Notes: generated by a model not told the origin, from the letters alone. Numbered from the stretch's first letter, positions 21,192 to 32,037 are shown. The stretch: 64,000 nucleotides of DNA from Fragum whitleyi (GCA_948146395.1 OX411544.1:58519642-58583641); one strand, 5' to 3'. A program made the numbers and translations.

Positions 21192-21200
21192 ACCCCCCCA

Positions 21201-21232
<32 letters not shown>

Positions 21233-21290
21233 AATCTATCAAACAAACAAACACACAAAAATCAACAACAACAACAAAAAAAAAAACCCC
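21192..21290. repeat. Poly-C / poly-A / (CAA)n simple repeats
   Basis: A long C-run (21193-21221, interrupted by A) is followed by nine A, then (AAAC)n and (CAA)n ending in poly-A. Both strands give spurious low-complexity frames. Confidence 0.92.
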
Positions 21291-21409
21291 GATCATCTGA
21301 ATTCCAATGGTCCAGTGGATACCGGTACCAACACAAGGAACAACATGGTAGGGTTTCATTGAAAAAGATTCTATACTTGAAGATGAGATGTCTTTCAAAG
21401 AGTTCAAGT

Positions 21410-21614
21410 TAAAAAAAAAATGACTAGCACCTATTAATTGGCTAGCAGTTATTTCACAACACTATATGAAATGGGTCATGCCATTGAACATTCTGGCAAA
21501 AGTAAATTGAAATTGGTCCTGTGAATAAAGATGAGATGTCGTTCGAAGATTTCATAGTGAAAAAAATGCCACGTCATATCTATAAGCCAATCAAACTTTC
21601 TCAAATAATTATAT

Positions 21615-21648
<34 letters not shown>

Positions 21649-22005
21649 AATAATAACTATAATAATGAGGAGGAGAAGCATTTCATGCCACGTCCTTCCA
21701 GGCCAATATTCATGGGTCAATCAATTTTTTGCGAATTAACTTTAAAAAGGGGTCACCCAAGGGACATTTTTGCAGAGGTTCGTTGAAATCGGTCAAGTGG
21801 TTTAGGAAGTAGTATCGTTTTAAGATTTCATATTGAAAAAAAATGTAAAGCCCTACCACGCATATATTTATAGGCCAATCAAAATTTCACAATAATTGAA
21901 GAGGGTCTCCCAAGGAACAATAGGGTCACCAAGGAACATTCTATTAAAGTTATATCAAATCGACCCTGTGGTTTCAGAGAAGAAAATCTGATTTGTTGAC
22001 GACGG
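21410..22005 (+). repeat. Diverged dispersed repeat with (AAT)n inside
   Basis: Three related stretches carry GATGAGATGTC..TTTCATAGTGAAAAAA, CCAATCAA..TTTC and GTCACCCAAGGGACATTTTT / GGTCACCAAGGAACATTC. They resemble a non-coding repeat I associate with molluscs, but I cannot name the family. An (AAT)n microsatellite lies at 21612-21662. Confidence 0.5.
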
Positions 22006-22019
22006 ACCGGCTCGTGGTG

Positions 22020-22285
22020 TTCCTAATAGCTTCACTTGCAATCGGGAACCTTCGCAGATTCTACGTAATAGACCTCGGGAATAATTATTCGGAACATAGC
22101 TCGGACTTTTCCGTAAACTGGAAAGTACCTCGGACGAAAGTGTAGGAATTTTGGGTCATTTTTTCTAGGTAATTCGGCATCTAATGGCTTCGGTTTTTAA
22201 ATACGCATGAAGAAAATCACATTTTTTCAATTCTTTCCGATCGTCTTTAGACAAAAAAAAACGCAGTAAAACACTACGGAAATGT
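22020..22285 (+). repeat. Dispersed repeat X, copy 2
   Basis: TTCGGAACATAGCTCGGACT to CGCAGTAAAACACTACGG parallels 17695-17910. The left flank (GATTCTACGTAATAGACCTC, then GGGAATAA) is the inverse of 18025-18055. Confidence 0.6.
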
Positions 22286-22796
22286 ACGTAAATGTTCCGA
22301 ATGCTTTCCTTGGGCACGTTTTGCTTGGTGAGCTAATGCGATGTATATGTACATGGGAAAAATTTCCTTATTAATAACTGGATAAAAACGCTTAGTACAT
22401 ATACAACATTTGTAATATACATGGATATATAATTTGAATAAACCAGTGCTGAAACATTTAGGCATTTACAAACTATATCTAAATATTCATATTTAAACTT
22501 TATCTAAAATACATGTCATTTTCCACTTAGGAATATCTACTTACCATAGTTGTTGTCTATGTAAGATCGCCGCACATCTCCAAATGGTAGATTCGTAATT
22601 TAGCTGCATCTTATTGTATTTCCTAAATTGAGTTCGGGTTACAGGCTTTTGTACAATATCATTTCCACCTATTCCCCCATTTCCTTCCAGGCGCCTGCTA
22701 TTTATCTACAATTGCTTGATTCATTTCTGGTCGAGACCTGAGTGCGGATTGTAAATATTGCTTCAAATTTTGTTAAATCATAGTCATTTGTCAGAT

Positions 22797-23000
22797 CAGG
22801 GCTTAAGATTATAAAACTTTTCTCATTCTCAACAGCAAATTTTCTGAGATTTAAAATTTAAATTAATTTATGAACATAAAAGATAATTTTAATAAAGTGT
22901 TATTTCATACATCTATATAAGTATTTCAACAGAATCAAAGCTTTAATCTTAAGTTGAAATTTGAGATTATTCTCAGTTGAGAATGAAACTACCAGACGAT
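22797..23000. mobile_element. Truncated copy of the TATAAACCTTTTCTCA MITE
   Basis: TTATAAAACTTTTCTCATTC on the left, AGATAATTTTAATAA in the centre, and GAGATTATTCTCAGTTGAGA on the right follow the layout of 23724-23967. Both outer ends are eroded. Confidence 0.55.
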
Positions 23001-23358
23001 AAATATTTGACTTGTTCGAATTCATAGAAATTGCAGACAGTAAATCGTTTAAGGACAACCTAAGCGTCGAAATAAGCTGTAGCTGCCAAGCTTAAGTTAA
23101 GTCGCCCACCCAGGTAAATATTCCAAACAAAATGGCGGGAAATGACTGACGTCAACAGTTATCTCATAATGAATAAGTGTTCAAAGTTTATTGGTCAAAT
23201 CATTTTTCATATTACAGCAGAAATATGTCAACTATTTCAATAATTGACCTGTAACCTTGGCCATTTCAGTATGTATTGATTGTGTCTATGAAAGATACAA
23301 CACAAAGACTGTCATTACCGGGTTTCAACGTTTTTCAGAAACAGTAGTTTGATACAAT

Positions 23359-23621
23359 ATGTACCCCGTCACGCGAAAAGGGACCATCTGGGAAGTGCGT
23401 AAAGTGTCGACCCTTGTCAGACTGCGCGGATTGCGCAAACTGACTAGGGTCGAAACTTTTCACACTTTACTAATTTTCTGAATCTAGAACAATCAATCTA
23501 CCTTCCCGTGAAAGAATTTTGGAATGCGACCTCTGGTTGGCCCGTTCTAGAACCTATCTCTTTCTCAAATATTTATTTTCCGAAATTTCAAGATGGTCCC
23601 TTTTCGCGAGACGGGTCACAT
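23359..23621. mobile_element. MITE, GTGACCCGTCAC family, copy 2
   Basis: Ends TGTACCCCGTCACGCGAAAA and CGCGAGACGGGTCACA are inverted, with TA directly outside both. The interior matches 15306-15566 over its length (GTGCGTAAAGTGTCGACC, CAATCTACCTTCCCGTGAAA). Confidence 0.82.
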
Positions 23622-23723
23622 ATGGAAATCGGCAGTAAAACCAAAGCCAATGTTTAAATTTCCCCACCATGACCCTGAAATGATCTTGACGTTGACGGAT
23701 TACCTTGAAGTTGGTATCACTAG

Positions 23724-23967
23724 GGCCCGCGGTTATAAACCTTTTCTCAGGCTCAACTGAGAATTTTCTCAATTTTTGAATTCAAATAAATATATTGAAA
23801 TTAAAGATAATATTAATAAGTTGCTATTTATAACAACTTATTAATATTATCTTTTGTGTTGATAAATTAAAATGAATATTAAAACAGAATTACGGCTTTC
23901 ATCTCGTATTGAAATTTGAGAAAATTTTGAATTAAGAATGAGAAAAGCTTTTATAACCTCGGGCCCT
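23724..23967. mobile_element. Palindromic MITE with GGGCCCGCGGTTATAA ends
   Basis: Left GGGCCCGCGGTTATAAACCT and right CTTTTATAACCTCGGGCCC are inverted. The inner arms are TTTTCTCAGGCTCAACTGAG and the inverse of AAGAATGAGAAAAG. The centre is a near-perfect hairpin: AAGATAATATTAATAAGTTG against CAACTTATTAATATTATCTT. Confidence 0.85.
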
Positions 23968-23989
23968 GAAAGGCCTTGTTACTAGCATT

Positions 23990-24215
23990 AAACTTGGCAT
24001 ATGCAATATGAAGTCTCTATCACTAACCAATCAAAAGTTGTGGCAAATGTAAACGATTTTGGACTACACAGAGAACAAACAGACAAACTGACAAATGGAC
24101 AGGGCAAATGCAATATGCCCTCCATTTATCGATGCGGGGGCATTAAAATAGCTTTAACATCATCATCACCATCATCATCACCACCACCAACAACACCATC
24201 ATCATCACTAACAAC
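23990..24215. repeat. Dispersed repeat fragment and (CAT/CAC)n microsatellite
   Basis: GCATATGCAATATGAAGTCT to GGGGGCATT has the layout of a dispersed non-coding repeat. It is followed by CATCATCACCATCATCAT, CACCACCACCAACAAC and similar triplets to about 24215. Confidence 0.6.
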
Positions 24216-24249
24216 AACAATCATAATATTCAAAATAATCCTTCACAGA

Positions 24250-25076
24250 ACAAACTCGTAACTCTGTTAGTAACTCAGTACTAACGTAAGTTACTGGTAA
24301 CCCATTTCTTATAGGGCTAGATAATCGCGAGTTTTTATGATAAAAATGTGCCTTCCCTTTGATTTGCTTATTCAACTCTGGAAAATGGTGTGGAATGCCG
24401 AGTAATCAGTGTAAAACTATTGTAAGATGCTACTGATATATATGCGCTTCCAATAGTTTTGCATTCAGCTCTTGATGTATTCATAAAGTAATTGGTCAAA
24501 CCGTTTATATTTCTACTTGTTAAGGTCGGAGAGAAAAAGTTTCTGGGTTACAATTTTTCTTTTTATCGGTACTCCTAAATCCGGCCTATATTGCGCGCGT
24601 ATTATTAAGGTTTCGATCAAAATTGATCCATATAACGTAAACGTAAAGATGTAACGATAGTAAAAAGTATTTGTGTTTTATTTGCTCGATTTCATTAAAT
24701 AATAAGAAATTAAGGAAAAATTTTATGGGGTTACGAAACTAACCCTAATCATATTAATTCATAAATCCGCAGTATGATTAAGGCTCTTGTTTCATACCTC
24801 CATGAAAATAAATTTTCCTGTCTGAAATAACGCCTTACAACGAAGCCGAATCCCATTTTTGTTGAAAGGGTATACACTCACACAGGTTAATGCGTCAAAA
24901 AATGAAACTATGAAAACTGGGTCACATCATAAGATATAAAGCAGAGATTACTGCTTGAAAATCTACGCTTGACGGCCTTCAACTTTCTGAACCCAATACG
25001 TGTAGCAAGAGGACATTTTTTTGTAGACTTGTCATTATTCAAAACCTTTGCAGACGACAATGAAAAGTAGTATATA
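24250..25076. other. No gene recognised
   Basis: AT-rich sequence with no open frame of note, no clear splice-bounded exon and no recognised repeat. Confidence 0.5.
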
Positions 25077-25090
25077 CAGAATAATTGCCA

Positions 25091-25355
25091 GCCGCCGCCA
25101 TAGCGCAGTTGGTAGCGCGACGGACTGTCAATCTAGAGTCCCCGACGGCGGCACTCATTCTTTCCGACTATTTGTCTCTCACCAATGGGTTGATAATCGT
25201 AGACCTATGTGAGATAGTAGCTGGGGGGCTAGGAAAGAATGTGGTGGTTGTACTGGTGATAGAAATACCAGGAATTCATTGTTAGGTGCTCCAGCCGCCG
25301 CGATATGACTGAAATAATGTTGAAAGCGGCGTTAAACTCCATTCAATCAATCAAT
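25091..25355 (+). mobile_element. SINE, full length, with 14-bp target duplication
   Basis: Flanked by CAGAATAATTGCCA at 25077-25090 and 25356-25369, so the copy is well dated and its limits are certain. The head is Asp(GTC)-like (box A TAGCGCAGTTGGTAG, anticodon region GGACTGTCAATC) but lacks the box-B segment through a deletion of about 15 bp. The standard body ends GCGGCGTTAAACTCCATTCA and the (AATC)n tail. With box B gone this copy should be transcriptionally dead. Confidence 0.95.
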
Positions 25356-25429
25356 CAGAATAATTGCCATTTGTGGAAAGAGTGCTTTATCACCGTAATC
25401 TTCACTACACTTAAGCGTCTTACAACAAA

Positions 25430-25575
25430 CCATGCAAGGGCGTAACTCCCATTACGCAATTTTCGCAAGTGCGTAAAAATAATCTTCTGTTGAATAATAT
25501 CGTTGATGAATGATCATAACATCGTAACTACAGCTTATTCAATCTGTAGTTACGATGTTTGATTATTCACCAACG
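25430..25575 (+). repeat. Hairpin element with GTAACTACAGCTT stem, type 2 arms
   Basis: The hairpin 25501-25575 has outer arms CGTTGATGAATGATCA / TGATTATTCACCAACG and inner stem CATCGTAACTACAG / CTGTAGTTACGATG. The preceding GGGCGTAACTCCCATTACGC and GTGCGTAAAA are shared, in opposite orientation, with 32038-32185, so the repeat unit is longer than the hairpin. Confidence 0.8.
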
Positions 25576-25689
25576 GTCAAACTATAAAAAGAGAGCGGGC
25601 AGAGGATTTTCATCTTTTACCACAGTGTACATATCGCCTTTATCCTATATATTCTTGAGTCATCGCCTTCTGGGACTGCCTATAAATTT

Positions 25690-26330
25690 CAAAGTCCAAG
25701 ATACGTCTATGCAATACTACAATAATCAACATCATACTACATTGAACCATATCATAGTATATAGTTCCGTAAGAAAGAGTGAGGTCCGAGAAACCGTTAT
25801 CTCCTATCATTTTCAATGTAAAATTGATCTTTGATCACTCACTTGAAACTGCAGGTCTATATTACACCACACTTTACCACATAATTATGACTAAACCAGT
25901 CCACTCTTCTACATTCTATAACCTATGGACACTACACCTTTCCATACTACACCACACCATACTACTGAAACCAAACTATGGTTCATTCATGTACACCAAA
26001 CCATAGACATCACACTAGCTAAAAACATACAAAACCACTTCGATACAGACACTACACCATACTACACATAGCCACACCACACAATACCACACCAAACCGT
26101 TTTATACCACATCGAGTCAATTTTTGAAACACCATCCTTCACAACACCATACTACACATCACCACACCACACAATACCACACCAAACCGTTTTATACCAC
26201 ATTGAGTCAATTCTTGAATCACCATCCTTCACAACACCATACTTTACTAATGATGTCCCATCATTCTACATCACATCACACCATTCCATACTAAACCACG
26301 TCACTCTATACTACACCGCAAGATTACTAG
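25690..26330 (+). repeat. ACC/ATACTACAC-rich tract with 90-bp tandem copies
   Basis: The plus strand is almost free of G for about 640 bp and is made of ACCATACTACAC-like words. Within it a 90-bp unit containing CCACACCAAACCGTTTTATA is repeated (26053-26250, just over two copies). Overlapping frames here are composition artefacts. Confidence 0.85.
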
Positions 26331-26339
26331 ACCGCATGT

Positions 26340-27190
26340 GCAAGGTGCCTGTAGAACTTAAATTTTTCAGGATGAAGTCTAACAGCCCCATTACCCCAGT
26401 CTACCTGAGTTCAAAATAATTGAAGGTCGATATCGTGTAGTCGATTTCCCGGTTACCTCACTAACAAACTAATTGCCACGTCTTTCTGATTAGGCGTTAA
26501 ATCGAGGCCTCGCGTGGCAATGATATACTAGATCTAACACGTTCAAGAACCTTGGCTGATCTCAGCAGTGTTTTTGTCATGTACGTTGCAAGAATTCCTT
26601 GCACTGTTCCTCAACACCTAACCGTACTTTTCCGGAGGCGCTCATATAGGTCTATCGGATACAGTAGCGACGATAGATAAACGGTACACACACGCCTAAC
26701 AGCCGGTAATTTCGAAATTGGCATGGCAGCCGGAAAACTTAATCCGACCAGAGATTTAGAATAACACCATACTTACATTTGAGGATATATCAGTTTGAAA
26801 ATGAATTGGTTTCTGTATCTGTACGTTGTAGAATCCTTTAATGGCTTTCATGCAACGGAAGTGTGTGATGCCATATTATTGGCTCTCGTTTTTGATGGTC
26901 GTTTAAAAAGGTCGCTTACAAGCCCGCATGCACGTTTCCATTTTGCAGGTGATAACATTGGATGCAGTTGTGTTTACATTTTATTGTGGTGTTTTTGCTG
27001 CGGGTATGACTTAACTTTTTAGCTCACCTGAGCACATCGTGCTCAAGGTTAGCTTTTGTGATCATTGAATGTCCGTATTTCTTTGCTGTATTTGACCTTC
27101 ATGTTTGGGCTTTTGAAATGTGAGGAATTTTGATGCAGGCATGGGCGGTACTTATCCCTTCAACTATCTAGTACCGTAGTTAACTAGAAC
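26340..27190. other. No gene recognised
   Basis: Higher GC than its surroundings in places (26460-26760), but no exon with both splice sites and no protein similarity that I can see. Confidence 0.4.
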
Positions 27191-27206
27191 AAGTCGGTCT
27201 GAATAT

Positions 27207-27266
27207 TCACCCCGGGACGCACTGGGACACCCCGGGACTCAATGAGACACCCCGGGACGCATCAAA
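27207..27266 (-). repeat. Short GACACCCCGGGAC array, inverted to the main array
   Basis: Three copies of CACCCCGGGACGCA-like sequence with a spacing of about 23 bp. It is the reverse complement of the GTCCCGGGGTGTC motif that heads each unit of 27400-28260, so the minisatellite is bracketed by a short inverted piece. Confidence 0.75.
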
Positions 27267-27399
27267 TATGATTTATCTGCAATAAATACATGGATATTAT
27301 GTATATTACTTTTACAAATATACAGATTTACGTTATTATATATGAAATTTACACACCTAAATTCAGTCCCAATGAATTCGTATTAATATAGAAAATTAA

Positions 27400-28260
27400 T
27401 CCCGGGGTTCTTTTCTTATCCTGGGAGAAATCTTTTTGTGAGAACGAATTTACATTGAATTTGGTCAAGACATCGTTTTATATCCTAAAAGAAAACGATT
27501 TGTGAGCTCGTATAAACATAAAAAATAGTCCCGGGGTGTCTCTTCTTCCAAGGGAAATCGTTTTGTATGTTTTCTGTTCAATTGAAATAAGTCCCCGGGT
27601 GTTTCTTATCCTATGCCAAATCGCTTTTCTGAGTTTGTTTATGCATATAAAATCAGTCCCGGTGTGTTTTTTCTTCCAAGAGAAATCGTTTTAAATGTTT
27701 TCTGTTCAATTGAATTTAGTCCCCGGGTGTTTCTTATCCTATGCGAAATCGCTTAGTGAGTTTGTTTATGCATATAAAGTTAGTCCCGGGGTGTTTCTTC
27801 TTCCAAGAGAAATTGTTTTGAATGTTTTCTGTTCAATTGAATTTTGTCCCCGAGTGTTTCTTTTCCTGTGCAAAATCGTTTTGTGAGTTTGTATATGCAA
27901 ATAAAATGAGTCCCGGGGTGTTTCCTATTTTACGAGAAATCGCATTGTTAGTTTTCTGACAATTGTATTTATTCCTGATGAATGATGTATGATGTATGAT
28001 GTATTTTTTCATCCGATGATAAATCGTTTCTGAGCTAGTGTTTGTATTTTGATATATGCCCGGTGTGTCTTATTTTAAGAGAACTCGTTAGCAAAGATTT
28101 AGGTGAATATTTGGTCCCGGGTGTTTCTTGTCCTTTACGAAATTGTTTTTGAGCTCGTATTTGCATATAGAATTAGTCTCGGTTTTTTTTTACTACATGA
28201 AATTATTTTTTAAACTCGTTTTTCATATAGAATTAGTCCCGGTTTGTTTCTTATTTAACG
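27400..28260 (+). repeat. CCCGGGGTGTTTCTT minisatellite, 64/128-bp periodicity
   Basis: Units start AGTCCCGGGGTGTTTCTT near 27528, 27590, 27653, 27718, 27781, 27845 and 27908 (spacing 63-65), with diverged units before and after (27403, 28056, 28112, 28174, 28237). Two unit types alternate: one with CTTCCAAGAGAAATCG and TTCTGTTCAATTGAAT, the other with ATCCTATGCGAAATCGC and TTTATGCATATAAA. The true repeat is therefore a dimer of about 128 bp. Weak copies continue to about 28930. Confidence 0.9.
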
Positions 28261-28297
28261 AGAATCAGGTACAATGTAAGTTCTATCTGCACTTGCA

Positions 28298-28528
28298 TTA
28301 ACCCTTTCCTGTTTTACAAAATTTTGACCTGTCCAAATTCAAAGGTTTAGCAGACGAATATTTAAAGTGCATTTAATTTGAAAAATAACCGTGATTCAGT
28401 AGATTAGAAAAAAGTGTGGAAAAAGAAGAAATTACTTGTCAGAAGCAATTTCTTCTTTTTCCACAATGTTTTCTCAATCAGAAAATGACAGGCACGTAAA
28501 AAGAAGGGATTAAACAGCAAAGGGTTAA
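28298..28528. mobile_element. TTAA-flanked MITE with CCCTTTC ends, copy 1
   Basis: TTAACCCTTTCCTG on the left and CAAAGGGTTAA on the right give TTAA sites and inverted ends. An internal hairpin (AAAGAAGAAATTACTTG / CAGAAGCAATTTCTTCTTT) lies near 28424-28461. The copy at 57909-59530 has the same sequence split by an insertion. The TTAA plus CCCTTT layout is piggyBac-like. Confidence 0.85.
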
Positions 28529-28529
28529 G

Positions 28530-29120
28530 TCCAGGGTATTATTTCTTATTCGACGAATTCTATAAACATCGACTTTTTTTTTATCTTATTTCACTTTGAT
28601 AAACTTTGTATCATTATTTATTTTTCTGTAAATTAGTTTTTTCCCGAAACATCGATCTAATTCTTATTAAACTGGGAAACGTGTCCCGGCGTTAATTAGC
28701 ATACACTTTAAAATAAGGTAACTTTCTTTAAGAGAGTCCTGGGGTGGTTTCACATCCGTAATGTTTAATACTCCCTAATCCTAAATATTCCATTTTCTTA
28801 TTCAATGACAATTCATTGATTGTAGAAGTCGTAAAAGAGTTGTTTTGTTGTTTCTTTTTTAAATAAAATTGCATGCTCTTCCACAATCGGTAACGGTTAA
28901 GTGTCCCAGGGGTGTCTGTCTCCCATGATACAATGATATCATCAAAATAAGTGTAATACCAATTCAACAAGTTAAACTTCTTATTTATACTGAATGCCGA
29001 CAGATTCGTTCACCATCAGTACTTTCATTGCTTTGATTTCAGTATTATAATAATTATTATTTTAGAAACTAAACCAGTAAATGTACAAGTCATCGCGTTA
29101 TAACTGAAATTCTGTTATTA
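28530..29120. other. Degenerate tail of the CCCGGG minisatellite, otherwise nothing
   Basis: Isolated GTCCCGGCG (28684), GTCCTGGGGTG (28736) and GTCCCAGGGGTGTCTG (28902) look like decayed units. No gene. Confidence 0.4.
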
Positions 29121-29123
29121 TAT

Positions 29124-29345
29124 TAGCCTGTGAGTGAGATTGTTAACATTTTGGGTGTTCGCAAAGCAAAGACTCTGACCAGCCTGTGCATCAGTCTTTT
29201 CTGTGCGTTTTGTAGATAGATAAGGCTTCGATGCTTTTGTAAACCCTGAGTTAATTCTATATTTACAGTAAATGGCCGTCTACGCTGTTTGATGTTTTCC
29301 CCCAAACACATTTCAAAATGATGGAAATCTCACACACACAGGCTC
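29124..29345. mobile_element. MITE, GAGCCTGTGCGTGAC family, copy 3
   Basis: Ends AGCCTGTGAGTGAGATT and AATCTCACACACACAGGCT are eroded. The interior GCAAAGCAAAGACTCTGACC and TTTGTAGATAGATAAGGC identify the family. Confidence 0.72.
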
Positions 29346-29367
29346 ATATTGCATTCAACCTAATCAC

Positions 29368-29396
29368 GGACCCTAAATATAGTATATTTAGAGTCC
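29368..29396. repeat. Short palindrome
   Basis: GGACCCTAAATATA and TATATTTAGAGTCC form a nearly perfect inverted repeat. Function unknown. Confidence 0.7.
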
Positions 29397-29769
29397 CTGA
29401 CCAAGTGCACCCCCCATTTTTGTTGATTTTGAAAAAAAGGGCGATTTAGGGATTAAAGGACAATATCCACTAAATAGCAGAATTCACTGCTTCGGGGCAA
29501 GTGATAACAGTACATTTGAATACAAATCACAGGTGAAATTAGCGAGTTTTGGTTATAAGTACCTTGGGGCACGCTTGTTTGAGCCGTGACCATGAGATGA
29601 CTTCTCGGTGTATATTAAATCCATTCGACAGTTTGGGCGAACAGTTACATATTTGACGCCGACTTATACGTTTCGCCAGAGTAAGTAATTATTACTTATT
29701 TTTTCAGGGAAACAATTTTGCCCCCGTATCGATGTTCGTCTCTCTGTCAGTCTATCTGTCTGACTATCC

Positions 29770-30055
29770 GCCCATCAAACACTTTGCGTTTGCTTTCAAA
29801 TGACCCGTTTAAGGCAAATAAATAGAGGATTCATATAGATTTTCTAAATCAGGAACATAAATCTCATTTATTTTTGCTTCATCTATACTTAATCCGATTT
29901 ATTTGGATAATTGTAAGTTATGATGGCTAAATTGAGCATCTGAATATCTTGCGGTTGACTTTAAAAACTACTGTTTGAGACAAATTATAGGATCCAGAAA
30001 ATAAATCAACAAAAAGGAACCCAGAATTTCCTGTCGTTTTTTTTCCCCTCTGTTT
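29770..30055 (+). repeat. Single satellite unit outside the main array
   Basis: CAAACACTTTGCGTTTGCTT to CAGAATTTCCTG matches 36494-36757 almost base for base. It is a lone copy of the first B-type unit of the satellite region, 6.4 kb away from its sister. Confidence 0.92.
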
Positions 30056-30111
30056 TCGAAAACTTAACCTGCGAATTTTAATATTTTGCTGTAACACTTT
30101 TTGAGTGACCC

Positions 30112-30232
30112 GCCCTACGTTCGGGTTGACAAAACGGTGCCATCTGTTTGTCATTTACACCCCGCATTGCATCTGCACTTGCTTGTAGAGAAGGGTAAAA
30201 TTGGCACCGTTTTGTCAACCTGAACGCAGGGC
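30112..30232. mobile_element. 121-bp MITE with 31-bp inverted ends
   Basis: GCCCTACGTTCGGGTTGACA plus AAACGGTGCCA (30112-30142) and its inverse (30202-30232) differ at two of 31 positions. The 59-bp centre contains GGGTAAAATTGGCAC, shared with the copy near position 106. Confidence 0.88.
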
Positions 30233-30789
30233 AGGTGAAGTATCAACTTTAGGGATAAATCATTTATCAATTCCTTCTTTCCGAGGTGTTTATCACGAAA
30301 ACAAGGAATTGAAATTAAGGATATCAATTATCCTTAAACAGGCTAAAATTCACTACTTCGGGTAGTTCTAACTGTAAAAAATTTGTAGATTTCCTTGCAT
30401 CGTTACTATCAGTACTTTGATTCCATTTTTGGCGGCAAATCATTACATTCACGTGCTCGTTTTGCACACGTCTACCATTATGATGCTACATCTCACTTGA
30501 ATAGAAACTCTCAGGGTTGGCGTGTATTTCATACTTTTACATTGTTGACGCGGACGATAGCTTCGGCGTGCATTACTGGAACCCTTTCAGGTCTGTCATA
30601 TTTTCGTTTCCCATCCGTTTACATTTATTGCATTCCTATTTAGCCTAATTATTTTAAATAATGTTGAAAAATGTGACCTGGTTGCTAGCCTGTCGGTCAT
30701 GGGGTAGGCAGGGATCATTTTTGGGTGAGATCCCATTGAAACTGCACGGCTTAATGAGAGAAACATCTCAAAGCAGAATGTAATTCAGA

Positions 30790-31440
30790 GAAGTATTTAG
30801 CAAAATTTCTCAACAATTATTCATAATTTTACCACAGGCACTTGGGTTCAGGATTTGATAACCTTTCAATATCACTATATTAAATAGTACACAAGGTAGT
30901 GCAGTAGCCATTTTCTAAGGGAACGGATGTTTTTACAAGCAATTTGGTTCTCGATTCTCACGAGTACACACGTCCTGTGACGGAAGCCAAAGATGCTTAA
31001 AGAAAACATCCGTTCTCTTAAACATAGCCGCCGTCATAGCGCAGTTGGTAGCGCGTCGGACTGTCAATCTAGAGTTCGCGGGTTCGATCCCCGACGGCCG
31101 CACTCATTCTTTCCGACTATTTGTCTCTCACCAATGGGTTGATAATCGTAGACCTATGTGAGATAGCGGCTGGAGGCTAGGAAAGAATGTGGTGGTTGTA
31201 CTGGTGATAGAAATACCAGGAATCCATTGTTAGGTGCTCCAGTCGCCGCGATAAAACTGAAATAATGTTGAAAGCGGCGTTAAACTCCATTCAATCAATC
31301 TCTTAAACATGGCGGCTGCACTACCTTGTGTATTATTTATTATAGCTAGATATGAATGAAGTCCTTAATCGAAGTGCCTGTGAATTTTACATTAGATTTT
31401 GCTGAATGAGATATTTTTGATCATGATATTCTGAGCCAGA
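30790..31440. mobile_element. Foldback element interrupted by a SINE
   Basis: TACACAAGGTAGTGCAG (30888) with GGGAACGGATGTTTT is inverted at 31000-31018 and 31314-31332. Outside these, further inverted similarity continues (TTAGCAAAATTTCT, CACAGGCACTT on the left; AGTGCCTGTG, GATTTTGCTGAAT on the right). The right arm is split by the SINE at 31026-31298. Confidence 0.72.
31026..31298 (+). mobile_element. SINE, full length, best preserved copy
   Basis: Flanked by TCTCTTAAACAT (31014-31025, 31299-31310). The head is Asp(GTC)-like with intact box A (TAGCGCAGTTGGTAG) and box B (GGGTTCGATCCCC). Then come body markers CCAATGGGTTGATAATCG, GGCTAGGAAAGAATG and GCCGCGATAAAACTG, and the AATC tail. Of the copies here this one has the most complete internal Pol III promoter. 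Confidence 0.96.
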
Positions 31441-31562
31441 ATTATCCCAGGGTACTGGTCAATGTGCTGGTCTCCAGGGGCCCGTTTTACTAAACATCTT
31501 ACGATCATTTTTTGCGTAAGTCAAAAATTCAAGTTGCTTCTATAGTAGTAACTAGTCCTATT

Positions 31563-31622
31563 TATAAGACCCGACATACGTTATTTTACATTTTGACTTT
31601 TATCGTGTATGTCGGGTCTTAT
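31563..31622. repeat. Hairpin inside the hAT-like element
   Basis: ATAAGACCCGACATAC pairs perfectly with GTATGTCGGGTCTTAT around a 28-base loop. Confidence 0.92.
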
Positions 31623-32037
31623 CAGTTTCCTGTTTGTTTCCCCAAGCAAATCCCGATGAAGAAACGGTTCGTTGTTTGGACACAAAATACACATGCTTTA
31701 AGAATGAACTGCCAAGCAACCTATATATCAATACAAAGAACAATCAAATATTCGTTGCATGAAACAACTTATGAAACGTGAACTTACCAGATCATAAAAT
31801 AATCCCAACTGAAACACGACAACCCCGAAAATCACATTTTACCGCAATGAACAATGCCGAACATTCCAATTGTGTAAACAAATAAAGCACGTGGAAATGG
31901 TCGAACCAATAATAAGAAATATTTCCACCGAAATATAAAAGATTAAAAAATGTAAACAATCATAATTTGTAAACAACTGTGACAAAAGATAATTTAATTT
32001 TGACAAAAGATAATTGTCCTTCATTATATAATTTGAG

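Noticed and set aside
20939..21412. 157-codon frame and its antisense partner
   Set aside because: Most of the length comes from (AAC)n, poly-C and poly-A tracts.
25091..25165. Functional tRNA gene at a SINE head (also at 31026, 53438, 59748)
   Set aside because: Each tRNA-like part is continuous with the SINE body and AATC tail and lies inside target duplications, and several have deletions or altered boxes.
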